This document shows positions 26,324-33,971 of a DNA stretch of 64,000 bases, piece after piece. Source of the DNA: Moraxella sp. ZY210820 (GTDB lineage Bacteria; Pseudomonadota; Gammaproteobacteria; Pseudomonadales; Moraxellaceae); contig NZ_CP089978.1 of the NCBI RefSeq assembly GCF_030674635.1, forward strand, positions 682,001 to 746,000, read 5' to 3'. The position numbers were made by a program, and so were the translations under genes. Below the pieces are notes generated by a model, which was not told the origin of the DNA, ran no database searches, and saw only the letters and a program-made list of their open reading frames with translations. Numbering within the stretch: position 1 is the stretch's first letter; each line of letters begins with the position of its first letter.

Positions 26324-27145
26324 TCAAGCAAGTTTTTCGTCCAACTCGTGGCTTAAATGTATGGCAACACCTCGTTTATGCCACTCGGATAAATGCGACA
26401 GCGTGCGATAAAACGCAGGCATATCGTGCATAATCAAGTGGCTGATTTTGGCAGGCGGACGACCCAAAAAGTTTTGTGCTGACCACGCCGAATCAGATGC
26501 AATCAGCTCCCAGCCCTTATCGGTTAAAACAAACGCCCCAATTTGTCCAATGGCGTGCCCATCTAGTGGTACCAGCAAAATTTCATCATTGCTATTGGGC
26601 AATGCCCAAGCCGTTTTGGGGGCGTGTGGTTCATCAAGGCACAGATGTTCTGGTAAGGCTTTGGGTAAAAACTGTTCCACCGCCATAAATCGGCTTTCAA
26701 AGTCGCTGGGTATTAAATTAGGCAAAAAACCTTGTTTGAGGGCTTTTAAGCCTGTTAATGGTTTTAAAAAATCAAAGGCAAGCCGTCTAGCAATCAAAGG
26801 AATGTTGGTAAAATCCTTTAAACCTGCAATGTGGTCGGCGTGAAAATGCGAAATAATCAGCCCTGACAAATCCTTAATATTCAAGCCAAATCCTTGTAAT
26901 TGATGGAAAATGTGTTCGGACAGATTAAAAAATACAGGCGTGATTTTGGCATACAGCGAATAAATGCCCCGACTGGCATCAAAAAAATGTTCGGCATAAC
27001 CTGTGTCCCACAGCCAAAAGCGCCCATTGGCTTCTAATAAAAACACCCTTGCAGGAAATTGACACGCCCCAAATCCTGCGCCACGCACCGCCACGCAAGC
27101 AGGGTGGGTGCAATAACCTGCCTGAAAAAAGTGGATTTTTGCCAT
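26324..27145 (-). CDS. Metallo-beta-lactamase-fold hydrolase
   Basis: 273 residues, no signal peptide. Zinc-binding motif HFHADH at residues 100-105, an upstream Asp in LWDTGYAEHF, a downstream His in PLDGHAIGQIG and Asp in IASDSAW. This is the layout of N-acyl-homoserine-lactonase-like and glyoxalase II-like enzymes that open lactones or thioesters. It is co-directional with the ketosynthase cluster. I infer it hydrolyses an acyl thioester or lactone intermediate, possibly replacing the OleB step. Richer-GC codons like the cluster genes. Confidence 0.8.
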   Translation of the reverse strand: MAKIHFFQAGYCTHPACVAVRGAGFGACQFPARVFLLEANGRFWLWDTGYAEHFFDASRGIYSLYAKITPVFFNLSEHIFHQLQGFGLNIKDLSGLIISHFHADHIAGLKDFTNIPLIARRLAFDFLKPLTGLKALKQGFLPNLIPSDFESRFMAVEQFLPKALPEHLCLDEPHAPKTAWALPNSNDEILLVPLDGHAIGQIGAFVLTDKGWELIASDSAWSAQNFLGRPPAKISHLIMHDMPAFYRTLSHLSEWHKRGVAIHLSHELDEKLA

Positions 27146-27260
27146 AATAACTTTATGTAACTAAACGATTATTTTGATTTTTCTGGTTTAGTATAACACA
27201 ATAAGTCGCTTGATTGTGGTTGTGATGTGAATGTCCCAACCCCTCTTTTTAATAATCCAC

Positions 27261-27294
27261 AAAAACACCGCTTTGATTGGGGCGGTGTTTTTTG
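27261..27294. terminator. Terminator below darG, ACACCGC-type stem
   Basis: AAAAACACCGC pairs with GCGGTGTTTTTT; nearly the same stem as at 17880 and 29830. Confidence 0.75.
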
Positions 27295-27296
27295 CT

Positions 27297-28331
27297 TTAA
27301 TTTATCCAACCTTGCTCCTGCAAACGCTCATACGCAATACGAATTTGTCTAGGAGAAAAGCGTTTTTTCTGTTCATTCCATTGATAAATATAATCAATGC
27401 ATTCACTTAAATCATATTTTTCTGCCTTAATCACAGCCCAATGTACCGTAGATAGTAATTCTAAACCATCATAACTTTCAAAACCATCTACCAATTGACT
27501 GACTTTTTCAAAATGAATTTGTGTTTGTGGAGAGTTTTTTAATATATTTTGGGCATCAATAATAGCATTTTTCATAATCGCCAATGTCTTATGTGGATTA
27601 TCGCCACCATCTAAATAACCTTGAATAAAATGACCTTCTATTGCTTTTAGAACTTGGCGTAAATTTTCTGCATAAGGACCATAATGATGCTTGACATAAT
27701 TTAAACGCAAATTTTCTCCCGCTTCTTGCATAAAATACATTAATTTATGTACTTCTAGTAATGAAATAGTTGGGTCTAATAATCCTTGCAAATAACGATT
27801 CATTAATTCAATTAACGATGCACGACCAATGGTCATCTCTGGTATCTTTTGCGTTTGGGTATGATATTGAATGGCAGTATCAGGTTCATAAATATAAATA
27901 TCAATATCTTTTAAATCAGATAAAGCGTATCCAATTTTATTTTTTACAGTTTGCCAATCTAGTCCACCCAAACCAGAACCTAATGGTGGAATGGCAATGG
28001 AGCGAATTTGATATTTTTGAATAACTGATATTAAATCCTGTAATCCTGCTTCAATATATTCTATTTTGCTATGACCACGCCAATGATTTTTAGTTGGAAA
28101 GTTAATAATATATTTAGGAAAAATCAAAGAATTGACTTGAAAAACAAACATTTTTCCAATTTGTACTTCTTTTAACTTACAAGCCTGTTGGTATGCCTTA
28201 AAATTCTCAGGATATTTATTTTTAAATTGCAATGCCAATCCACGCCCCATTACACCAACACAATTAACGGTGTTAATGATTGCTTCGGCTTCACTATTAA
28301 AAATATCGCCATTTTTATAAATAATCATCAC
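27297..28331 (-). CDS. darG: DarG antitoxin (macrodomain ADP-ribosylglycohydrolase)
   Basis: About 344 residues. The N-terminal macrodomain (1-150) has NTVNCVGVMGRGLALQFK and the phosphate loop IAIPPLGSGLGGLDW. The C-terminal DUF4065-like region (about 170-344) is typical of DarG and binds DarT directly. DarG removes ADP-ribose from thymidines in single-stranded DNA and neutralises the toxin. The start is GTG at 28331 or the next ATG at 28328; either overlaps the darT stop. DarTG acts as an anti-phage abortive system in other bacteria. AT-rich, unlike the flanking transferred genes. Confidence 0.9.
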   Translation of the reverse strand: MMIIYKNGDIFNSEAEAIINTVNCVGVMGRGLALQFKNKYPENFKAYQQACKLKEVQIGKMFVFQVNSLIFPKYIINFPTKNHWRGHSKIEYIEAGLQDLISVIQKYQIRSIAIPPLGSGLGGLDWQTVKNKIGYALSDLKDIDIYIYEPDTAIQYHTQTQKIPEMTIGRASLIELMNRYLQGLLDPTISLLEVHKLMYFMQEAGENLRLNYVKHHYGPYAENLRQVLKAIEGHFIQGYLDGGDNPHKTLAIMKNAIIDAQNILKNSPQTQIHFEKVSQLVDGFESYDGLELLSTVHWAVIKAEKYDLSECIDYIYQWNEQKKRFSPRQIRIAYERLQEQGWIN

Positions 28332-28981
28332 AAACTCACTTCATAATACCAATTTTCACAAATTTCTAAATTGGTTTGATAGCCTAAACTTTGTATTGTT
28401 TGAGAAACTTCATTGAATACTGTTTGAGAATGAACACCAATCTTTTCAATCAAACAAATAGGGAATTGTTGCTCTATCAAAAATTCGGCTTGTTTCCCTG
28501 CTTTAATTTCAGGGGCTGACCAATGCTGTGTATTGACTGCTGTCCAGTTTATGTTATGAAATTCGTTTATTTGATTGTAGTCATTAAAATGATAAGAACC
28601 TGCATTAGAATCGGTAAATGCCCAACGAATATTGTTTGAATTCGCCCAATCAATGACTTGTCTTAAATCTGCTTGTAAATGAATGATATTTTCCTGTCCA
28701 CCTTGATAAGTTAATTGAGAATTTCGTTGATTAATCATATACAGCATTATAGAACGAGGACAAAAATAAAATGGTACACATTGACCCACAAATAAATCTG
28801 GATAGCTAGTAAGTTTTAATTCATCTAAACGCCGATCTTTAATCTTGTCCAAACCAATCACAGGAAAATTATTTGCTCTTTGGCGAATCAAGGCATCACT
28901 AAAAAGACAGCCATCTTGAATGATTGCAGAAAGCCTATCTTTATGAACAATGTGATAAATTTTTGAATTACTGGGTATCAT
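28328..28981 (-). CDS. darT: DarT toxin (DNA thymidine ADP-ribosyltransferase)
   Basis: About 217 residues from ATG at 28981, chosen because DarT proteins begin near KIYHIVHKDRL; a longer start at 29032 is possible and neither has a strong ribosome site. It shows the NAD-binding His near the start (YHIVH), VPFYFCPRSIMLYMI, and a glutamate-containing block (KAGKQAEFLIEQQFP) that holds the catalytic Glu. DarT ADP-ribosylates thymidine in single-stranded DNA, blocking replication, with phage defence as the known role. Toxin precedes antitoxin with coupled translation, the standard order. Confidence 0.9.
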   Translation of the reverse strand: MIPSNSKIYHIVHKDRLSAIIQDGCLFSDALIRQRANNFPVIGLDKIKDRRLDELKLTSYPDLFVGQCVPFYFCPRSIMLYMINQRNSQLTYQGGQENIIHLQADLRQVIDWANSNNIRWAFTDSNAGSYHFNDYNQINEFHNINWTAVNTQHWSAPEIKAGKQAEFLIEQQFPICLIEKIGVHSQTVFNEVSQTIQSLGYQTNLEICENWYYEVSL

Positions 28982-29074
28982 TGTTTTAAAAATAAAGACA
29001 TAACACTTTCCCATTCTAGCACAAAATACCATTTATTTTCAAGCATTAAACAATCTTAATATCAATAAAAATTA

Positions 29075-29110
29075 TACCCAATCATCAAAATTCTCAATTT
29101 TTCACAATAT
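29075..29110 (+). promoter_or_regulatory. Upstream element shared with the old yellow enzyme gene
   Basis: 34 of 36 bases identical to 17953-17988. A clear -10 (TATAAT at 29122-29127) follows, about 40 bases before the nitroreductase start. Candidate common operator/promoter. Confidence 0.55.
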
Positions 29111-29166
29111 TGCCAATCCGCTATAATACACCCAATCTTTAAATCCCCAAATTTTGGAGTAGCCCA

Positions 29167-29826
29167 ATGACCTTTTTTAACAAAGACGATATTTTAAATG
29201 CCTTTCATTACCGTGCCTCCACTCGCTCGTACGATGGCAATAAGAAAATCAGCGATGACGATTTTCACGCCATTTTGGAAATGGGGCGACTCTCCCCAAG
29301 CTCGGTGGGCTCTGAGCCTTGGCAATTTTTGGTATTGCAAAATGCCAATTTACGCCAAAAATTAAAACCTTACTGCTGGGGCATTCCCACGATGGAAACT
29401 TCAAGTCATATTGTGGCGATTTTGGCAAAGAAAAACGCCCGCTATGACACGCCTTATTTTGGGCAAATTATGGACAGACGGGGCTTAACTGGCGAGGCTC
29501 GTGAAAAAGCGTTGGCGGTGTACAAAAAATTCCAAACAGAGGACATTGCCATTTTGGACTCTGACCGCAGTCTATACGATTGGGCGAGCAAACAAACTTA
29601 CATCGCCCTTGCCAATATGATGACGGGGGCGGCGATGATGGGCATTGATTCTTGTCCGATTGAAGGTTTCGCCTACAAAGAAGTCAATGACATCTTGGCA
29701 AATGAAGGCTTGTTTGACCCGAACGAGTGGGCGGTGTCAGTAATGTGTACTTTTGGCTATCGTGATAAAGACATCAAGCCAAAGGCACGCAAAGCCTTTG
29801 ATGAAGTGGTGAAGTTTGTGGAATAA
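29167..29826 (+). CDS. NAD(P)H-dependent nitroreductase (NfsB-like)
   Basis: 219 residues, homodimeric FMN nitroreductase fold. FMN-binding features are FHYRASTRSYDG, LSPSSVGSEPWQFLVLQN and GIDSCPIEGF near the C-terminus. It reduces nitroaromatics and quinones by two-electron steps. Start ATG preceded by TTGGAG. The 36-base upstream element also found before the old yellow enzyme at 18037 suggests both answer the same signal. Richer-GC codons place it with the transferred genes of this region. Confidence 0.9.
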   Translation: MTFFNKDDILNAFHYRASTRSYDGNKKISDDDFHAILEMGRLSPSSVGSEPWQFLVLQNANLRQKLKPYCWGIPTMETSSHIVAILAKKNARYDTPYFGQIMDRRGLTGEAREKALAVYKKFQTEDIAILDSDRSLYDWASKQTYIALANMMTGAAMMGIDSCPIEGFAYKEVNDILANEGLFDPNEWAVSVMCTFGYRDKDIKPKARKAFDEVVKFVE

Positions 29827-29829
29827 AAT

Positions 29830-29865
29830 AAAAACACCGTTTGCAGGAATGTAGGCGGTGTTTTT
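29830..29865 (+). terminator. Terminator after the nitroreductase gene
   Basis: AAAAACACCG pairs with CGGTGTTTTT, third copy of this stem type in the accessory region. Confidence 0.8.
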
Positions 29866-29943
29866 CATTGCAAATTCGACTTAAAATCTATAAACTTTGT
29901 GGATTATTTTGTATAATAAGTTATCCATTGATAGGAGATGCTT

Positions 29944-30426
29944 ATGAAAACTCTTAAGTTGACTGTACTAAGTTTGCTCATCGTATTAACAGCTTGTAAA
30001 TCAGATAATATAAAGAATATCAGTAGTATCAATATGAGTAGTCAAGTATCAAAATTAGATTTATTTCAAACATTTCCGATGAGTGAAAAATATTTATTAG
30101 GTACTTGGCAATTAAAAGATAGTCCATTTAAAGATAATGAAAACAAACCTTTAACCTTAAAATTTGAACAGGGAGAGGTGTTGGTACTGAATGGCTGTAA
30201 TAATCTACGTGCTAATTATGAAATTAAAGATGGACGTTTAACAGTTGCCTCACCAATTTCTACCCGTATGATGTGTGAAGAAAACTTGATGCAAATTGAT
30301 AATTTAGCAAGTAAATTATTAACAGGACAAATTATTTTAGAAAAATTTGTTGATAGTTTACCTGAACATAGTTATTTAAAAATCACGCTTGATGGTAAAG
30401 AATATAAATTTAACCGAGTAAAATAA
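29944..30426 (+). CDS. Lipoprotein with META (HslJ-like) domain
   Basis: About 160 residues from ATG at 29944, six bases after AGGAG (an ATG at 29938 overlaps that site). Lipobox LTAC near residue 19, then a linker and a META domain: LLGTWQLKDSPF, LNGCNNLRANYEI and STRMMCEENLMQIDN, as in HslJ and related envelope proteins linked to heat shock or novobiocin tolerance. Function otherwise unknown. A TATAAT-like -10 lies about 30 bases upstream. AT-rich like core genes, so this probably marks the right edge of the accessory region. Confidence 0.8.
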   Translation: MKTLKLTVLSLLIVLTACKSDNIKNISSINMSSQVSKLDLFQTFPMSEKYLLGTWQLKDSPFKDNENKPLTLKFEQGEVLVLNGCNNLRANYEIKDGRLTVASPISTRMMCEENLMQIDNLASKLLTGQIILEKFVDSLPEHSYLKITLDGKEYKFNRVK

Positions 30427-30434
30427 TGTGTAAG

Positions 30435-30466
30435 AAAAAGGCAAATCCATGTCGATTTGCCTTTTT
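30435..30466. terminator. Bidirectional terminator between the META lipoprotein gene and mpl
   Basis: AAAAAGGCAAATC pairs with GATTTGCCTTTTT across a six-base loop. Confidence 0.85.
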
Positions 30467-30478
30467 AGTGGTTTAGGC

Positions 30479-31846
30479 TTAATTTTGATTTTTTAATGCT
30501 TGAATCAATTTTTGATGTAAACCACCAAAACCACCATTCGACATAATAATGATGACATCGCCTGATTTTGCTTCATTTACAATACGTTGCATAATTTGCT
30601 GTAAAGATGTGGCAATTTGAGCAGAATTTTTTGCATCGGCAACCACAGGCTGTAAATCCCAATCTAAACCTTCTGGTTGATACCAAATGACTTCATCAGC
30701 CAATTTGGCAGAATGAGCTAGTTCAGATTTATGTGTACCCATACGCATGGTATTTGAACGTGGCTCGATAATTGCCCATAATTTACGCTCGCCAATACGT
30801 TTTCTGGCACCGTCTAATGTCGTTGCAATTGCTGTTGGGTGATGGGCAAAATCATCATATACTTCAATGCCTTGTACCGTATCTAATAATTCCATACGGC
30901 GTTTTACCCCAGCAAATTTTGATAAAGCTTCGCACGCTGTCGCAATATCAATGCCAATATGCAAACACGCACCAATGACCGAAAGGGCATTCATTACACT
31001 GTGTTTACCTGTCATTGTCCAATGTACTTCAGCCGTTTGTTCGCCAAAATTCACTTTAAAATGACTGCCATCATCGCTCAATAATTCAGCTGTTAATACC
31101 GTATTTTCACTGTGTAAACTTGTGCGAATGATTGGCGACCAACAGCCCATTTGTAAGACTTCATCAATGTTTTGTTCTGCCAATGGAGCGATAATTTGTC
31201 CAGTCGCAGGAATGGTACGCACAAGATGATGGAATTGTTTTTGAATGGCTTTTAAATCTTCAAAAATATCCGCATGGTCAAATTCTAAATTATTTAAAAT
31301 GGCTGTTTTGGGTTTGTAGTGTACAAATTTTGAACGTTTATCAAAAAAAGCACTGTCATATTCATCAGCTTCAACCACAAAATAATCACTATCGGTTAAT
31401 CTTGCACTATGTTCAAAGCATAATGGGACACCGCCAATGAGGAAACTTGGATTTTTTCCTGCATATTCCAAGACCCAAGCCAGCATGGTTGAAGTTGTGG
31501 TTTTGCCATGTGTCCCTGCAACAGCAAGCGTATGTTTACCTTGTAAAATATAATCGGCTAAAAATTGTGGCCCAGAAGTATAAGGCAAACCTGCATCGAG
31601 CATATATTCAACCGCATCAATACCACGTTTCATGGCATTGCCAACCACGACTAAATCAGGTGTTGGATTTTGTAAATGACTGCGGTCATAGCCTTGCATT
31701 AGGGTAATGCCCACGTTTTCTAATTGGGTGGACATCGGTGGATAAACGTTTTGGTCAGACCCTGTTACCGTATGCCCAAGTTCACGAGCCAATAATGCCA
31801 ATGAACCCATAAATGTACCGCAAATGCCTAAAATATGTATGTGCAT
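30479..31846 (-). CDS. mpl: UDP-N-acetylmuramate:L-alanyl-gamma-D-glutamyl-meso-diaminopimelate ligase
   Basis: 455 residues, Mur-ligase architecture: N-terminal Rossmann-like domain (HILGICGTFMGSLALLARELGH), ATP-binding loop VAGTHGKTTTSTML, a central FVVEADEYDSAFFDKRSKFVHY block and a C-terminal ligase domain with YDDFAHHPTAI. The C-terminal IIEPRSNTMRMG and HxGxxG features separate Mpl from MurC. It reattaches the recycled murein tripeptide to UDP-MurNAc, in the cytoplasm. Monocistronic. Confidence 0.92.
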   Translation of the reverse strand: MHIHILGICGTFMGSLALLARELGHTVTGSDQNVYPPMSTQLENVGITLMQGYDRSHLQNPTPDLVVVGNAMKRGIDAVEYMLDAGLPYTSGPQFLADYILQGKHTLAVAGTHGKTTTSTMLAWVLEYAGKNPSFLIGGVPLCFEHSARLTDSDYFVVEADEYDSAFFDKRSKFVHYKPKTAILNNLEFDHADIFEDLKAIQKQFHHLVRTIPATGQIIAPLAEQNIDEVLQMGCWSPIIRTSLHSENTVLTAELLSDDGSHFKVNFGEQTAEVHWTMTGKHSVMNALSVIGACLHIGIDIATACEALSKFAGVKRRMELLDTVQGIEVYDDFAHHPTAIATTLDGARKRIGERKLWAIIEPRSNTMRMGTHKSELAHSAKLADEVIWYQPEGLDWDLQPVVADAKNSAQIATSLQQIMQRIVNEAKSGDVIIIMSNGGFGGLHQKLIQALKNQN

Positions 31847-32184
31847 GATGATGCCTTATAAAAAATAATATCTTTGCTTTATTTTAGCAGATTTTTAATG
31901 ATTAAATTTTATAATTTATGTCAATATGTTATAGAAAATTTTGTTTATTAAAAAACTCTTATTATGATAGGAATTTTTACTCTTGAATATACAATCTAAG
32001 TGCAGTAATTGTTATCACACAAATTATAGGAGTAATGTTCATAAATAAATCATATCAAAAGCAAGATGTATCAGATTATATGGAATATCAATACACACAA
32101 AAGCTAATAAGCCCTTATTTTTGTATAATTTTTCATCAAATATTGTATACCTACTGTATACCACAGAATTATGGTTATGAATGG
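31847..32184. other. Intergenic stretch upstream of mpl and beside the IS630-type element
   Basis: About 340 AT-rich bases. A possible 57-codon frame on the plus strand (ATG 32035, stop near 32208) has a ribosome-site-like AGGAG only two bases from its ATG, and runs into the insertion-sequence end. It may be a gene start cut by the insertion or chance. No repeat or RNA recognised. Confidence 0.35.
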
Positions 32185-33064
32185 CTATGTATTGTTATCA
32201 ATTGCTAAAACATATATAGTGTAATTACCTAAAAAAGATACGATAGTTAAAAACCAAAATAGTAGAGTTTCAATACAATTAACGTTCCATACTTTTCTTA
32301 GATACTTAATCCATGACCATAATTTTTCTATAGGATTAAAATCAGGACTATAAGGTGAAAGCCATAGAATTTGATGTCCCGCTTGCTCTAAAGCAGTCTG
32401 AATATCTTTTTTTTTATGAAAAGGTGCATTATCCATCACAACAACACTATGAGCAGGTAATTCAGGAATTAACTGCTGTATAACCCAAGCATAGAAAACA
32501 TCAGCAGTAATTGAACAATCAAATACACTCAATGCAAAGGGAGTTTGTCCACAAATTGCACCAATCACATTCTTTTGCTTAACACTAAAAGTCCCTTTTT
32601 CTTGATAGGTTTGACCTTTGGGTGCATAAACGTGTGGTCGATTATCTTCTATCTTAAATCCACTTTCATCAATATAAACAATAGGATATAAACACTTTTC
32701 ATAAATTGAAAGTAACTCTAAATATTCTTGACGCTTTACTTCATCAGCTTGTTTCGGAATGAAGGATTTTTTTTCGAGTAATACCCAAGCGTTTTAACGC
32801 CTTACATATACCAGCTTGTGAACAATTTAGACGAGAAGCTCTTTCCCATTGATAAACATCTGGATAATCTTTAATGTCTTGCAAAAGCTGTTCATCTTGA
32901 ATCGTTCTTGGTTTTCTATCATGCGTTTCTTTAATATCTATACACTGTTTCCAACTATACAAGGTGTGAGTACTCATATTGTACTTTTTGGCAACTTGAC
33001 GGAAAGAACTGGTTTCAAGTTCAGCAAGAATTTTTTTACGCATAGACATTGGATACGTCATCAT
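32185..33064 (-). mobile_element. IS630-family transposase in two frames joined at an A8 run
   Basis: Upstream frame (106 residues from ATG at 33064) is a helix-turn-helix N-terminus (MRKKILAELETSSFRQVAKK...STHTLYSW) that stops at TGA shortly after an A8 run at 32767-32774. Reading on one base further gives SFIPKQADEVKRQEY and then an unbroken DDE domain: first Asp in VYIDESGF, second in VVVMDNAPFH, Glu in NPIEKLW. All catalytic residues are intact and the only break is at the homopolymer, so programmed frameshifting or transcriptional slippage is more likely than decay. I could not identify the terminal inverted repeats with confidence. Confidence 0.75.
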
Positions 33065-33171
33065 TAAATACCTGTATTGATTTTTATATTATTATACTAT
33101 AGATAGAGTAAAATGTAATTAAGTTATTGAATCTATGTAGTGTTATGTATGGTTATATACTGCTATAAAAT

Positions 33172-33352
33172 GAACTCCGAAAGTATCGCTACAAATCGCA
33201 CCCTTGAACCCTAAGATTCAAGGTTAGATTGCTGAGTACATATTGGGTTTCCTATTACAAGATAGGCTTACACGCTGAATGTACAAAAAACAATCTGTTA
33301 AGTGTGTTTATCGGCTCAGGGGAATAGATTTGTTGGCAAATACTCCAGAGTT
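33172..33352 (-). ncRNA. ssrS: 6S RNA
   Basis: On the minus strand the conserved 6S blocks appear in order: 5' closing stem ACTCTGGAGTATTTGC, then CCCCTGAGCCGATA, a long variable hairpin, then CCTTGAATCTTAGGGTTCAA and the 3' closing stem GCGATACTTTCGGAGT. About 180 bases, the normal size. These match E. coli 6S RNA at CCCCUGAGCCGAUA and the UUGAACCAAGGGUUCAAGG hairpin. 6S RNA mimics an open promoter and sequesters sigma-70 RNA polymerase in stationary phase. A good promoter lies directly upstream. The adjacent IS630-type element begins about 100 bases beyond its 3' end. Confidence 0.9.
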
Positions 33353-33357
33353 TTACT

Positions 33358-33385
33358 ATTATAAGATAAAAATATTAAATATCAA
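33358..33385 (-). promoter_or_regulatory. Sigma-70 promoter of the 6S RNA gene
   Basis: On the minus strand: TTGATA at 33385-33380, 16-base spacer, TATAAT at 33363-33358, giving a start about seven bases on, which coincides with the predicted 6S 5' end. Confidence 0.75.
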
Positions 33386-33455
33386 AATGATTTAGCATAA
33401 ATAAAGTACAGTTAATCAATGATTAAGCTGTACTTTTTATCCATAAATTATCAGA

Positions 33456-33912
33456 TTAAGGACATAAAGGTTTTGCTGTTTTACGATGAATGTAGCTAAA
33501 CTCAAGACCTTGTGGGAATAATTGTTTTCTACTTTCTTGAAGAAGCTCTTGTTTTATCAATAAAACTTTCTTTGGTTCAATCGCTAAAATTTGTAAACTT
33601 GACCACGCTTGATTATCTTTAAGTATAATCAATTTGTTATCTTCAATGGTTACAGGCGTGATTTCTTTGTGGATAAGTTTATAATGACCATCATTATGGC
33701 AGATAAAAACGGAAGTTTTCTCCACGAATACCTGTTTTGGTTCTAGTGAATTTAATCACACCATAATGATCAAAAATTTTATCTGTCATTGCCCAATAAC
33801 CATCAAAAATAGCTTTGGGAATAGTTGTATTGGTCATTTGTTGGGTATTGGCATAACTTGATGCAATACCCATAAAGCCCAATATTAGACTTATAATAAC
33901 AAATTTATGCAT
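33456..33912 (-). pseudogene. Small secreted protein gene with a probable frameshift
   Basis: The upstream frame starts at ATG 33912, seven bases after AAGGA. It encodes a signal peptide (HKFVIISLILGFMGIASSYA) and a short region, ending at a stop near 33694. The following sequence continues in the next frame (LEPKQVFVEKTSVFICHNDG to the stop at 33456), with no ribosome site of its own. Joining the frames near 33730-33740, around an AAAA run, gives one secreted protein of about 150 residues. The family is not recognised. Either a real frameshift or a sequencing error in the A run. Confidence 0.55.
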
Positions 33913-33971
33913 AAGAAAATCCTTATAAAATATAGCTTTTATATCCTTTTTTATCAAATATAAAAGCTAAA

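Noticed and set aside
32150..33175. TATGTAT-GTTAT-TGCTA similarity on both sides of the IS630-type transposase as its terminal repeats
   Set aside because: The two stretches are in direct, not inverted, orientation and match only partly, so they cannot be the inverted ends of an IS630 element.
33456..33957. Two separate overlapping genes
   Set aside because: The second frame has no ribosome site or proper start and the first lacks a complete domain; one frameshifted gene is simpler.
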